Part shown: piece by piece, positions 26,086 through 34,393 of the stretch
How the letters are laid out: every line of letters starts with the position of its first letter
How positions within the stretch are numbered: position 1 is the stretch's first letter
From: JAWXCM01 sp034408745
GTDB lineage: Bacteria; Acidobacteriota; Terriglobia; Bryobacterales; Bryobacteraceae
Direction: 5' to 3'
Assembly (NCBI GenBank): GCA_034408745.1
Contig: JAWXCM010000059.1
Coordinates: 1 to 56,867 of the forward strand
Length of the DNA: 56,867 nt
Notes under the pieces: generated by a model
Told to the model about the DNA's origin: nothing
The model's input: the letters and a program-made list of their open reading frames with translations, nothing else
The model's database searches: none
Position numbers and translations under genes: made by a program

Positions 26086-26334
26086 ATGATCGAAAACGTC
26101 GACTCCGCCGTGCTCTGGCTCAACATTACGAATTTCGCGATGGCGGGCGCGGTGGTGGTTTGTTTTGTGCTGTTGGGTGGCGCGATTCTGCGCGAGGTGG
26201 CCGGACGTCTGCGCATGCCGCACACGTCTGACGACCACGCGTTCCAGGTGCCGGAACTCGGACTGACGATGGCCGACGGAGGCGAGCGCGAGGACAAGGC
26301 CGAGGCGAAAAAGCAGCCGAGGCGCGCTCGTTGA
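26086..26334 (+). CDS. Small single-pass membrane protein, first gene of the Qrc-like operon
   Basis: 82 residues. One hydrophobic helix (about residues 14-35, ITNFAMAGAVVVCFVLLGGAIL) is followed by a charged, probably cytoplasmic tail rich in K, E and R. A good ribosome site AAGGAG sits 8 nt before the ATG, and the stop is 4 bp before the next start, so it is a real coupled gene. No family is recognised. In this setting it may be an accessory membrane subunit of the complex encoded downstream. Confidence 0.8.
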   Translation: MIENVDSAVLWLNITNFAMAGAVVVCFVLLGGAILREVAGRLRMPHTSDDHAFQVPELGLTMADGGEREDKAEAKKQPRRAR

Positions 26335-26338
26335 AGCA

Positions 26339-27238
26339 ATGAACTGTCCCTTTCTCCAGGAGGCTCATGTGCGCTTCTGCCACGCGGCCTCCTTCCGCAA
26401 GATGCTGGTACAAAACGTTCCCGCTGGTGCCGAGCGATGCTCATCGGCTTCCTACACCGAGTGCGGCGTCTACCGCGGTCAGGCGGGTGCTGCCGTGGTC
26501 AACCAGAATGAGGCGGGCGAACGCTGCCCGTTCCTCCACGAATCCATGGTGCAGATGTGCTCCGCTGCAAGTGCCTCGAAGGCAGTGCCGTGGAGCGAAT
26601 CGACACTGATCCGTTGCGGTCAGTCGGGCTACCGCTTCTGCGATGTGTACTTGTCTTTTGCGCATCCGCTTCCCTCGCCGGGAGAAGACGCCGACGGGAT
26701 CGAACTACCGCGAGACCTGCGCTACTCGCTCAACCACATGTGGCTGGACATAGCGGAGGACGGCTCCTGGCGAGTCGGCGTAGACGCGCTGCTGGCCCAT
26801 GCGATGGGACATCTGGACTCGGTGGAATTCCTCACCGGTATGGGCAACGTTCGACCGTCGGCGGTATTGACCGCCGGCCAGACAGAGCTGCACGCCTCGT
26901 TTCCGCATGAGCTGCCAGTAGCGGCCTGCAACAACTACGTGCGGGCAGACCCGTCACGAGTAACGGAGGCTCCGTACACCTCGGGCTGGCTGTTTCGCGG
27001 AGACCGGCTTGCGAGCGTGCCCGCCGGACTGATCCCAGGCGACAAGGCTCGCGAGTGGATGCTGCGGGAAATGACGCGGGTCACCGAATTCGCGCATGAG
27101 CAGATGCCGGAGATTGCAGCCGGCACCATGGCCGATGGCGGAATGCCGGAGCGCGGATTCGTGGCTCATCTGCCGCGGTCCGAACGGCTTCGTTTTGTGA
27201 ATTCATTCTTTAGTCCGTGGCGGAGCGGTCGCTCATGA
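26339..27238 (+). CDS. Cys-rich protein with degenerate glycine-cleavage H-protein-like domain
   Basis: 299 residues. The N-terminal third has paired cysteine motifs (NCPFLQEAHVRFC, RCSSASYTEC, RCPFLHESMVQMC, RCGQSGYRFC) that could bind a metal or cluster. Residues about 125-225 align with the H-protein/lipoyl fold: SLNHMWLDI, VGVDALLAHAMGHLDSVEFL, then APYTSGWLF. In true H protein the lipoyl lysine sits in ES.KA; here the equivalent stretch reads ELHASFPHELP, without lysine. It therefore should not be lipoylated or serve glycine cleavage. The tail contains MADGGMPERG. It shares this whole layout with the last gene of the operon (31657), so the two are probably paralogous subunits. Annotators may call it gcvH; I advise against that. 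Confidence 0.82.
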   Translation: MNCPFLQEAHVRFCHAASFRKMLVQNVPAGAERCSSASYTECGVYRGQAGAAVVNQNEAGERCPFLHESMVQMCSAASASKAVPWSESTLIRCGQSGYRFCDVYLSFAHPLPSPGEDADGIELPRDLRYSLNHMWLDIAEDGSWRVGVDALLAHAMGHLDSVEFLTGMGNVRPSAVLTAGQTELHASFPHELPVAACNNYVRADPSRVTEAPYTSGWLFRGDRLASVPAGLIPGDKAREWMLREMTRVTEFAHEQMPEIAAGTMADGGMPERGFVAHLPRSERLRFVNSFFSPWRSGRS

Positions 27239-27774
27239 AACATGCAGGATTGGTCGTGTTTGCCGTGGGATTCGCGTCGGCGCTGGCGGCAGGCTGGGCA
27301 GGCCTGCCTCGCGTTTTATATCGCACAGAGGCGCAGCCGGTCGGGTTCAGCCACAAAGTTCACACAGGCGAAAAGGTCGGAATGGCCTGCAACGACTGTC
27401 ACGCCATTACGGACGCCGGCCACTTCGGAGGCATTCCGAAGATCGACAAATGCGCCGGCTGCCACGCGGAACCGGTAACCACATCGGCCGACGAGAAGCG
27501 CCTTGTGGAGCGGTTCGTCAAGCCCGGCCGAGAAGTTCCGTGGGGTGTTTACGCCCGCCAGCCACAAAATGTTCGCTTTTCTCATGCAATTCACCAGAAT
27601 TTGGCAAAACTAAAATGCGAACAGTGTCACGGACAACACGGCACGTCGGACAAACTGCCACTGGTTCGCGTGAACCGCATCAGCGGATATGCCCACACGA
27701 TGAAGATGAGCGAGTGTGAACAGTGCCACGCGGAGAAACGCGTCGGCACCACTTGCCAGAGTTGCCACAAGTGA
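27235..27774 (+). CDS. Pentaheme cytochrome c subunit
   Basis: 179 residues with an N-terminal membrane anchor or signal (GLVVFAVGFASALAAGWAGL). Five CxxCH heme motifs: CNDCH, CAGCH, CEQCH, CEQCH and CQSCH, plus FSHKVH and FSHAIH histidines suited as distal ligands. This resembles QrcA (six hemes in Desulfovibrio) and ActA of alternative complex III (five hemes). Start ATG 27235 overlaps the preceding stop (ATGA); a start at 27217 is less likely. It should pass electrons between a periplasmic cytochrome pool and the iron-sulfur/NrfD module. Confidence 0.93.
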   Translation: MKHAGLVVFAVGFASALAAGWAGLPRVLYRTEAQPVGFSHKVHTGEKVGMACNDCHAITDAGHFGGIPKIDKCAGCHAEPVTTSADEKRLVERFVKPGREVPWGVYARQPQNVRFSHAIHQNLAKLKCEQCHGQHGTSDKLPLVRVNRISGYAHTMKMSECEQCHAEKRVGTTCQSCHK

Positions 27775-27782
27775 GGACGGCC

Positions 27783-29699
27783 ATGGAAACTACCCGCCGA
27801 AACATATTTCGATTCGCGGCAGGCGCCTCAGCGGGCGTGTTCTTCACGCCGGCACCCTGGAAGCTGCTGGACGACGTCTCCGTCTGGTCGCAGAACTGGA
27901 GTTGGATCGCACGGCCGCTGCGCGGCGAGATTACTGAAAAATTCACGGCGTGCACGTTGTGCGGCGCGGGTTGCGGCATTCGAGCCCGCTGCGTTGCGGA
28001 CCAACCCTGCCGGCTAACCGGTCTCGCAGGCGACCCGGCATCGGGAAGAACGCGGCTCTGCCCGGCCGGAATCGGCGCGCACCAACTCCCATACGCTCCT
28101 TCACGATTGCGGACCGCCTCCATCAACGGCAAGCCCGCAACGATTGACGAGGCCGTTGTCGAGGTGATGGCGAGGGTGAAATCGGCGAACCGTGTAGCGG
28201 TGCTCGACGGACGGCCTGGCCGGTGCGCCTCGGATATTTATCGCGCGGTTGCGGCCTCGGATAAGAAGTGGCACTACGTGGTGGCGCCTGGGTCCACAGG
28301 GCTGATGGCAGAGATGTCGCGCCTGACCGGTGTGGCCTGGGGGCTCGACACCGAGCGCGTCAAGACGGTGCTGAGCTTCGGCGCTCCCGTTCTGCATGGC
28401 TGGGAAATGCCTGGAAAGTTGCTGGAGCGCCGCGCCGATTACCGGCTGATTCAGGTTGAACCGGTGCAGTCACGCACAGCAGCGTTCGCGGATACCTGGC
28501 TCGCAGTGCCACCCCACACCGAAGGCGTAATCGCCGGAGCGATCGCCAATGTCATGTTCCGTGACGGGCTCGTTTCCTGCGATGCCGCTGCAGGGTATCG
28601 GAACGTGGTGGCGTCACTCACTCCGGAGCGCGCGGCTGAGATCAGCGGCGTACCAGTGGCAAGGATCGAGGAAACGGCCCGGGCGTTCGCCTCCGGCGGT
28701 CCGGCGATCGCACTCGGACCTGTGGAAGCCGGCACGCTTGGCCGGGAGGGTGCCATCGCTGTCGCCGCGTTGAACCTACTGATCGGAGACCGCGCGGCTG
28801 TGGTGGCTCGCGGTCCGCTGGTTCTAAACGCTGAGTTCGCCGACATCGAAGAAGGATCGGTCGACGTGCTGCTCATCGACGGAGCCGCGCCCCTGCCTCC
28901 TTCGCTGGTGCGCCGCAAACTGCGCGCCGGAGCCTGTGTTGTCGCTCTGTCCGCATTTCCTGACGAATGGACCACGCTGGCCAGCATTGTGGTACCAGCG
29001 CCAGCTTGGATGGAATTTCGGGAGGACGTTACCGGTTCGCCCGACGCCGTCCGGAATTCGTTCCGCCTGGCCGCGGCGCTGGTGAAGCCCGCGGTGGACC
29101 GGACCATCACACCGGCGGACTTTGTGGCGCGTGCGGCAGGTGTCGACAAAACCGTCGCCGCCGAGATGGATGCGCGAATCGCGGCGATCCACGCTCGGCG
29201 TGTGGGCGAGGTCTACAAGGCGGGCGACGGATCCCGTGTGGAACTGGCCTCGCTCTCTGCCGACGACTTCAAAGCCGCGCTGAACGATGGCGCCGTCTGG
29301 GTTGGGCCTCTCGAAAAGAAGGTTCGGACCGGTGCTGTGAAGTGGCCGTCCGACGCTGCGACTTTCGCGCGAGCCCTGGTGCCGGAATCCACGGGCGACG
29401 GCCTCATGCTCGCGGTGCGAAGCGGCATGCCTCCCGTTCCGTTGCTTGGCAAACTGTACCAGGAATCGGAGCTGTATGCCGCCGCGGGAATCGTGCGAAT
29501 GAACCCGGTGGCAGGCATGGCGGAGGGCACGCGGGTGGAGTTGCGAAACGCGTTTGGATCGGGGAACGCGTCAGTCAGGCTGGATGCGTCGCTGCCCGCG
29601 GGAGTGATGCAGGCGAGTAACGATGCGGCGTTGAAGCTGTGCGGAGCCGGCAGCGACGCGTGGCGCATGGCCGCTGTCAATGTGAGGAGAGCGTCATGA
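27783..29699 (+). CDS. Molybdopterin oxidoreductase-like subunit without Mo ligand (QrcB-like)
   Basis: 638 residues. A Tat leader (TTRRNIFRFAAG) indicates export across the membrane. An N-terminal 4Fe-4S motif CTLCGAGCGIRARC plus a distal CPAG is followed by the molybdopterin-oxidoreductase fold (EAVVEVMARVK, VLSFGAPVLHGWEMPG, VPAPAWMEFREDVTGS). At the position where catalytic family members have Cys, Sec, Ser or Asp as Mo ligand I see only GSTGLMAEMSRLTG, so it probably holds no molybdenum, like QrcB and ActB1. It would then work as an electron-wiring subunit. The 8-bp spacing after the cytochrome gene and 4-bp overlap with the ferredoxin gene show one operon. Mo absence is a by-eye judgement. 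Confidence 0.88.
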   Translation: METTRRNIFRFAAGASAGVFFTPAPWKLLDDVSVWSQNWSWIARPLRGEITEKFTACTLCGAGCGIRARCVADQPCRLTGLAGDPASGRTRLCPAGIGAHQLPYAPSRLRTASINGKPATIDEAVVEVMARVKSANRVAVLDGRPGRCASDIYRAVAASDKKWHYVVAPGSTGLMAEMSRLTGVAWGLDTERVKTVLSFGAPVLHGWEMPGKLLERRADYRLIQVEPVQSRTAAFADTWLAVPPHTEGVIAGAIANVMFRDGLVSCDAAAGYRNVVASLTPERAAEISGVPVARIEETARAFASGGPAIALGPVEAGTLGREGAIAVAALNLLIGDRAAVVARGPLVLNAEFADIEEGSVDVLLIDGAAPLPPSLVRRKLRAGACVVALSAFPDEWTTLASIVVPAPAWMEFREDVTGSPDAVRNSFRLAAALVKPAVDRTITPADFVARAAGVDKTVAAEMDARIAAIHARRVGEVYKAGDGSRVELASLSADDFKAALNDGAVWVGPLEKKVRTGAVKWPSDAATFARALVPESTGDGLMLAVRSGMPPVPLLGKLYQESELYAAAGIVRMNPVAGMAEGTRVELRNAFGSGNASVRLDASLPAGVMQASNDAALKLCGAGSDAWRMAAVNVRRAS

Positions 29700-30439
29700 A
29701 GCCGAAACGATACGGCATGGTTATCGATGTGGACCGCTGCTACGGATGCGGAGCGTGCATGGTGGCCTGCGCCGTGGAGAACAACGTCCCCCCACCGCAA
29801 AGCAGCGCCAGTGCCCGCACCGGAATCACGCCGATGCGCGTGTCGGAAGCACGGAACGGGAAGGCATTCCCCGAGTCAGAACTGGCGTTCATCCCCATGA
29901 TGTGCCAGCAGTGCGGCGAACACACTCCGTGCGTTTCGGTGTGCCCGCAGCTGGCCGTCGACGTGGATCCCAACACGGGCATTGTGAGCCAGATCCCGGA
30001 GCGGTGTCTGGGTTGCCGGTACTGCATGGCGGCGTGCCCGTATCATGCCCGTTACTTCAACTGGTGGGACCCACAGTGGCCCGCCGGCATGGAGCGGACG
30101 CTCAATCCCGAGGTCGCGCCCAGAATGCGCGGCGTCGTCGAAAAATGCCGGTTCTGCCATGGGCGTCTCCAGGCTGCGCAGTCGAAGGCAGCGGCAGCGG
30201 GTCACAAAGATATCGATCCGGCCGACTACGTTCCTGCCTGTGCCGAGGCGTGTCCAACCGGAGCCATTCAGTTCGGCGACCTGCTGGATGCGGGGTCTGA
30301 TGTCGCGCAGGCAGCGAAGGGGCCGAATACGTTCCGGCTGCTGGAAAAGATCGGCACGGATTCGCACGTGCATTACGTCTCGAAGAGAGAGTGGGTCAGG
30401 GACATGGGCGGCGCAGCAAAGGGTGTGAAACATGGATAG
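29696..30439 (+). CDS. Four-cluster 4Fe-4S ferredoxin subunit (QrcC/DmsB-like)
   Basis: 247 residues of the DmsB/PsrB/QrcC type. Four cysteine sets are visible: CYGCGACMVAC, CQQCGEHTPCVSVCP, CLGCRYCMAACP and CRFCHGRL with CAEACPTGAI. These should form four 4Fe-4S clusters that carry electrons between the molybdopterin-like and NrfD-like subunits. No signal peptide; partners of this kind are co-exported with the Tat-bearing subunit. A ribosome site GAGGAG precedes ATG 29696, which overlaps the previous stop by 4 bp; its own end overlaps the NrfD gene by 8 bp. Confidence 0.95.
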   Translation: MKPKRYGMVIDVDRCYGCGACMVACAVENNVPPPQSSASARTGITPMRVSEARNGKAFPESELAFIPMMCQQCGEHTPCVSVCPQLAVDVDPNTGIVSQIPERCLGCRYCMAACPYHARYFNWWDPQWPAGMERTLNPEVAPRMRGVVEKCRFCHGRLQAAQSKAAAAGHKDIDPADYVPACAEACPTGAIQFGDLLDAGSDVAQAAKGPNTFRLLEKIGTDSHVHYVSKREWVRDMGGAAKGVKHG

Positions 30440-31667
30440 CGCGCTGATTGCACGTTCGGTTCGACGCTGTTCGTTCGGGCGGTTCGCCTTGTGGCTGGCG
30501 CCCTGGCTGGGGGTGCTGGGAGTGGGCGCATGGGCTCTCTGGTTGTGTCTTCGATACGGCCTGTACCAGACGAACATGGATAATCGATACGTCTTTGGCT
30601 TGTGGATTTTCCTCGATTTAAGCATTATTGCTCTCGGGGCCGGGGCATTTTTCACGGGCTTTTTGCTTTATGTAATGAAGAAGCGGGAGCTGAAGGCCGT
30701 GATCGGGAGTGCTGTCGTGCTCGGGTTCATCTGCTACAGCGCGGCTATGGCATTACTCGCCGTCGACGTGGGCCAACCCCTGCGGGCGTGGTTCACTTAC
30801 TGGCACCCAAACGCGCACTCCATGCTAACCGAAGTGACGTTCTGCATCACGTGCTACCTGACGGTGCTCCTTATTGAATACGTGCCAGTGATTCTGAAGA
30901 CCCGCAAGCTGCGGCAGATCCCGGCTTATGCGGTATTCGAGTGGGAACTGCACAAGCTGGTTCCGGTATTTGCGTTGATCGGAACACTGCTCTCCTTCTT
31001 TCATCAGGGTTCGCTGGGTGGGCTCTTTGGTGTGCTGCGAGGCCGACCCTTTGCGTTCCGTGAAGGCTTCGCGCTCTGGCCGTCCACCTTCTTTCTGTTC
31101 ATACTCTCGGCGGCAGCGGTGGGGCCCAGCTTTATTCTGCTGACAACGTGGACCGTTGAGAAACTCACCGGCCGTCGACTGGTAAAGGACGACGTATACC
31201 GGCTGCTTTGCAAGGTGTCGGGCTGGCTGCTGCTGACGTACGTCGGTGCCAAGGCGGTCGACACAATGATCTGGATCAACGCCACGGCGCCACGGGCGGG
31301 ATTCGAAGCATACAACTTCTATCTCCAGAAACCGTTCGGCCCTGGGACGCTCATGGTGGAGGTGCTGCTGCTCGGACTGCTGCCGGCGCTTCTGCTTCTC
31401 CGCGGCGCCAAAGAAGGCGGTCTCGCGATGATCAACGGGGCTGCGCTCGCCTGCGCCGGCATCGTGTTGAACCGGTTCGTAATGACCATTCAGACCCTGG
31501 CGTTGCCGACTCTGCCGTTCGATCGGTTTCTCTGGTACGTGCCCAGCTGGCAGGAGAACGCGGCATTCGGTGCCATGCTGGCGTACGGCGTCATCGTCTA
31601 CTCATTTTCTTATCGATATCTGATCCTGTTTCCTCAGGAAAAGGAGCTGTCTCGTCATGTTTCCTAA
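30432..31667 (+). CDS. NrfD/PsrC-family membrane subunit (QrcD-like)
   Basis: 411 residues, about ten membrane helices, of the NrfD/PsrC/QrcD family that binds quinones at the membrane and may move protons. Landmarks: LGAGAFFTGFLLYV, YWHPNAHSMLTEVTFCI with conserved HSML.E, FFHQGSLGGLFGVLRGRP, and FWYVPSW-like FLWYVPSWQENA near the end. SFFHQGSLG matches the family signature around the quinone site. It overlaps genes on both sides, so translation is coupled. Direction of electron flow (quinone reduction or quinol oxidation) cannot be decided from sequence. Confidence 0.95.
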   Translation: MDSALIARSVRRCSFGRFALWLAPWLGVLGVGAWALWLCLRYGLYQTNMDNRYVFGLWIFLDLSIIALGAGAFFTGFLLYVMKKRELKAVIGSAVVLGFICYSAAMALLAVDVGQPLRAWFTYWHPNAHSMLTEVTFCITCYLTVLLIEYVPVILKTRKLRQIPAYAVFEWELHKLVPVFALIGTLLSFFHQGSLGGLFGVLRGRPFAFREGFALWPSTFFLFILSAAAVGPSFILLTTWTVEKLTGRRLVKDDVYRLLCKVSGWLLLTYVGAKAVDTMIWINATAPRAGFEAYNFYLQKPFGPGTLMVEVLLLGLLPALLLLRGAKEGGLAMINGAALACAGIVLNRFVMTIQTLALPTLPFDRFLWYVPSWQENAAFGAMLAYGVIVYSFSYRYLILFPQEKELSRHVS

Positions 31668-32475
31668 CGTTTCAGGCTGGAGCTGGACGCCGCTCCACGT
31701 GACGTTTGTCACCATCTTTCTGACTGTCGCGGCCGTGATGGCAGGGACGTTGCTGCTGGCGGCATGGCGGGCATGGCGCGATGTGCGGCGCGGCAGGGCC
31801 GAGTCGATCCGCTGGCACTCGGAGTTCGAGGACCTTCCGCTGGCCGATCGCACCTGCCGCCACGTATTGACGAATGAATTCCTGCACCGCACCTGCGATC
31901 AGGGCTTCGACTGCCGCGAGTGCGCCACGCATGCGCGCTGGACTGAGAATCACCCCGCGGCAGCCGCCGTCGACTTCGAAGTCGCGGGGTTGAAGTATCC
32001 GGCCGACCGCATGTACCACCGCGGTCACACGTGGGTGAAGGTGGAAGACGGCGGCACACTGCTGATCGGGCCGGATGCGCTCAGCGAGCGCATGTTCGGT
32101 CGTATAGGCTCACTGACATTACCAGCAGTTGGAACCACGTTGCATGCCTGCGCGCCGGCCTGGACAATCCGAAGCAGAGGCGATACGTTCCGCGTGCTTT
32201 CACCCGTCGATGGCGAAGTAGTGGAGCAGGGTGGCCCCGAGCAGGCCTGCTACCTGCGCGTCCGCCCATCTGAGCACCCTCCGGCACTCACACATCTGCT
32301 GCGCGGCAGTGAGGTCCGGCCGTGGGTCCTCAGGGAACTGGAGCGGCTGCAACTACTGGTCTCGCCCGGGTTGCCCTCGCTGGCTGACGGCGGCGTGCTC
32401 GCAGAAGACTTGCCCGCAATGTCACCCGACGTCAACTGGCCCGCCGTGTGGGGCCAGATGCTGCTGGAACCCTAG
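31657..32475 (+). CDS. Membrane-anchored degenerate H-protein-like subunit
   Basis: 272 residues. One N-terminal helix (about residues 12-37), then a Cys-rich block (TCRHVLTNEF, TCDQGFDCRECATH) and an H-protein-like domain: MYHRGHTWVKVEDGG, LSERMFGRIGSLTLPAVGTT, then LSPVDGEVVEQ. Where H protein has the lipoyl lysine before D.Y.P.SGEV, this protein has TIRSRGDTFRVLSP, with no lysine. It is therefore not a functional GcvH. The tail carries SLADGGVLAEDLP, echoing MADGG in the gene at 26339, so both ends of the operon encode related proteins. The last 4 bp overlap the convergent regulator gene. Proposed role: structural or cluster-binding subunit of the complex. Confidence 0.82.
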   Translation: MFPNVSGWSWTPLHVTFVTIFLTVAAVMAGTLLLAAWRAWRDVRRGRAESIRWHSEFEDLPLADRTCRHVLTNEFLHRTCDQGFDCRECATHARWTENHPAAAAVDFEVAGLKYPADRMYHRGHTWVKVEDGGTLLIGPDALSERMFGRIGSLTLPAVGTTLHACAPAWTIRSRGDTFRVLSPVDGEVVEQGGPEQACYLRVRPSEHPPALTHLLRGSEVRPWVLRELERLQLLVSPGLPSLADGGVLAEDLPAMSPDVNWPAVWGQMLLEP

Positions 32476-33827
32476 CGCTGGATGTCGTAGCGCCGAATCT
32501 TGTCGTACAGCGTGGAGCGGTCGATGCCAAGGCATGCGGCCGCTTCGCGAATATTGCCGTCGGTGCGGCGAATCGCTGCCGAAATGGCCTGTTTCTCCAG
32601 ATCCGCGAGGCTCACGTTGGGCAGCACCCACGATCCTTTCGCTGGGGTATCGCGGGTCAGAAACGTGAAATCGGCATCGGTCAGCACACGGTTGCGCGAT
32701 GTCACAATGGCGCGCTCGATGGCATTCTCCAGTTCCCGAACGTTACCCGGCCAGTCGTAATCGAGGAGAATGCGAAGCCCGCTCTCAGACACATCGGCCA
32801 CCTCGCGGTTCACCTCTCGTGCAATCTTCTCGATAAAATGACGGGCCAGCAACGGAATATCTTCGCGGCGCTCCCGCAGGGGCGGGATACGCATCTCAAT
32901 CACGTTCAGCCGGTAAAACAAATCGCTGCGGAAACGACCCTCCGCAATGGCCGATTCCAGGTCGACACTGGTGGCGGCAATCACCCGTACGTCGACGCGA
33001 ATCTCCTGGTGTCCGCCGAGCCGGTAGAAGGTGCGCTCCTGCAATACACGCAGCAGGTCCGCCTGAAGCTTCGGGGATATGTCGCCGATTTCATCCAGGA
33101 ACAAGGTACCCGAGTCGGCCATCTCGAACTTGCCCCGGCTCTGCCCGCTGGCTCCCGTGAACGCGCCCTTCTCATACCCAAACAGTTCGGATTCCAGCAG
33201 CGTTTCCGTCAAAGCGGCACAGGAGACGGCGATGAACGGCTTCTGTGCACGGTCGCCTGAGTAGTGAATCGCGCGAGCCACCAGTTCCTTTCCCGTTCCG
33301 CTGGCGCCGCGGATCAGCACCGTGCTGCGCAGGCTCGACACGTCTGCCGCAAGCCGCAGAAGCTCCTGCATTTTCGCGTTCTTACTCACGATGTCGCGAA
33401 ATTCATAATGCTTATTCAGCTTCTTGCGCAGGATTTCGTTCTCCCGCTGGAGATTTTTCACTTTGATGATTCGGTTGACCAGCAGCGAGATCTCTTCGGG
33501 GTTGCACGGTTTGACGATGTACTCCTGCGCGCCTTCTTTCATGGCGGCTATCGCGGTGTCGACCGTAGCGTATGCGGTAATGATGATGATGGACGCTTCG
33601 GGCTGAGTTCGCCGAATGTGCATCAGCGTTTCGATGCCATCCATGCCGCCCGGCATCTTCAGGTCGACGAAGTAGATGGCGTACTCGCTTTTCGAAGCCT
33701 TTGCAACTGCCTCACGGCCTGAAAACGCGACCTCCACGGTGTATCCGTCTTCGCGCAGCCAGGCTGCCAGCGACTCGCACATCACTTCCTCATCGTCAAC
33801 AATCAGTATTTTCCAGTGGCGTTTCAT
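32472..33827 (-). CDS. NtrC-family sigma-54-dependent response regulator
   Basis: 451 residues in the canonical order. Receiver with D55 phosphoacceptor (YFVDLKMPG) and K106 (IVKP); AAA+ domain with Walker A GASGTGKE (174-181), GAFTGA (221-226) that contacts sigma-54, and Walker B GTLFLDEIG; C-terminal Fis-type helix-turn-helix (REAAACLGIDRSTLYDKIRRY). The intact GAFTGA means it can activate sigma-54 promoters, and one candidate lies at 26040. It is the last gene of the kinase-archaemetzincin-regulator operon (4-bp overlap) and converges with the complex operon. Probable phosphodonor: the heme-motif kinase at 34390. Confidence 0.96.
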   Translation of the reverse strand: MKRHWKILIVDDEEVMCESLAAWLREDGYTVEVAFSGREAVAKASKSEYAIYFVDLKMPGGMDGIETLMHIRRTQPEASIIIITAYATVDTAIAAMKEGAQEYIVKPCNPEEISLLVNRIIKVKNLQRENEILRKKLNKHYEFRDIVSKNAKMQELLRLAADVSSLRSTVLIRGASGTGKELVARAIHYSGDRAQKPFIAVSCAALTETLLESELFGYEKGAFTGASGQSRGKFEMADSGTLFLDEIGDISPKLQADLLRVLQERTFYRLGGHQEIRVDVRVIAATSVDLESAIAEGRFRSDLFYRLNVIEMRIPPLRERREDIPLLARHFIEKIAREVNREVADVSESGLRILLDYDWPGNVRELENAIERAIVTSRNRVLTDADFTFLTRDTPAKGSWVLPNVSLADLEKQAISAAIRRTDGNIREAAACLGIDRSTLYDKIRRYDIQR

Positions 33828-34393
33828 CGTGCGCTTTCCTTTCGGCCAGAATGTTCCCAGGCCTGCACCTGCTCAAGTGCGATGAGCCGGCACGGCGGAC
33901 AGTATGTTTCGGATTTGCGATCCACCTGCGGCAGCCCTGTCGCCAGCGACATGACGCATTGCGGGTCGGCGCAGTGGACCAGCGTGAGAGTGTGGCCGAT
34001 TTCGTGGAGCACTTCTTTTCGTGCCCGCCGGCGGAACAGCGTGGCATCGCCGCGCATGTGGTAGAACTCCTGCCTCAGCCGTGCAGCCGCAACAAGCCCA
34101 CAGGGTCCACCCACCTGCGCCTGGCCGTAGACAAAACTCAGCATTGGAATAAAAAGATCTTCCTCAATCAGGCCGATAACGCAGTCTGCCTCCGGAGGAC
34201 ACCACTCCACCATACGGTGCAGCAGCAGTCCTGAGTTGTACTGCCGCCGTTTGGCGTCGAATGCAAACGACGAATCGAACCCCGTGTCGACGAGCGTCAT
34301 GGGTGCACCAAGCTCATCGGCGACTGACGCACGCGCCTCATCCATAAACTCCTGGCTGCACTCTCCCCAGGTCACGATGAGAACTCCGCTCAC
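33824..34393 (-). CDS. amzA: Archaemetzincin family zinc metalloprotease
   Basis: 189 residues, no signal peptide, so cytoplasmic. The archaemetzincin signature is complete: HEIGHTLTLVHC (zinc ligands H130, H134, H140, catalytic E131), then C141, C146 and the M of CVMS, and CPPC (C165, C168) which build the second structural zinc site. The usual glycine of HExxHxxG is threonine here. Archaemetzincins are small peptidases whose physiological substrates are largely unknown. Its place between a kinase and its regulator, overlapping both by 4 bp, is unusual and suggests a regulatory proteolytic step. No substrate can be read from sequence. Confidence 0.9.
   Translation of the reverse strand: MSGVLIVTWGECSQEFMDEARASVADELGAPMTLVDTGFDSSFAFDAKRRQYNSGLLLHRMVEWCPPEADCVIGLIEEDLFIPMLSFVYGQAQVGGPCGLVAAARLRQEFYHMRGDATLFRRRARKEVLHEIGHTLTLVHCADPQCVMSLATGLPQVDRKSETYCPPCRLIALEQVQAWEHSGRKESAR

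Noticed and set aside
26339..32475. Glycine cleavage system H proteins
   Set aside because: Both H-like domains lack the lipoyl lysine, and no glycine cleavage T or P genes are nearby.
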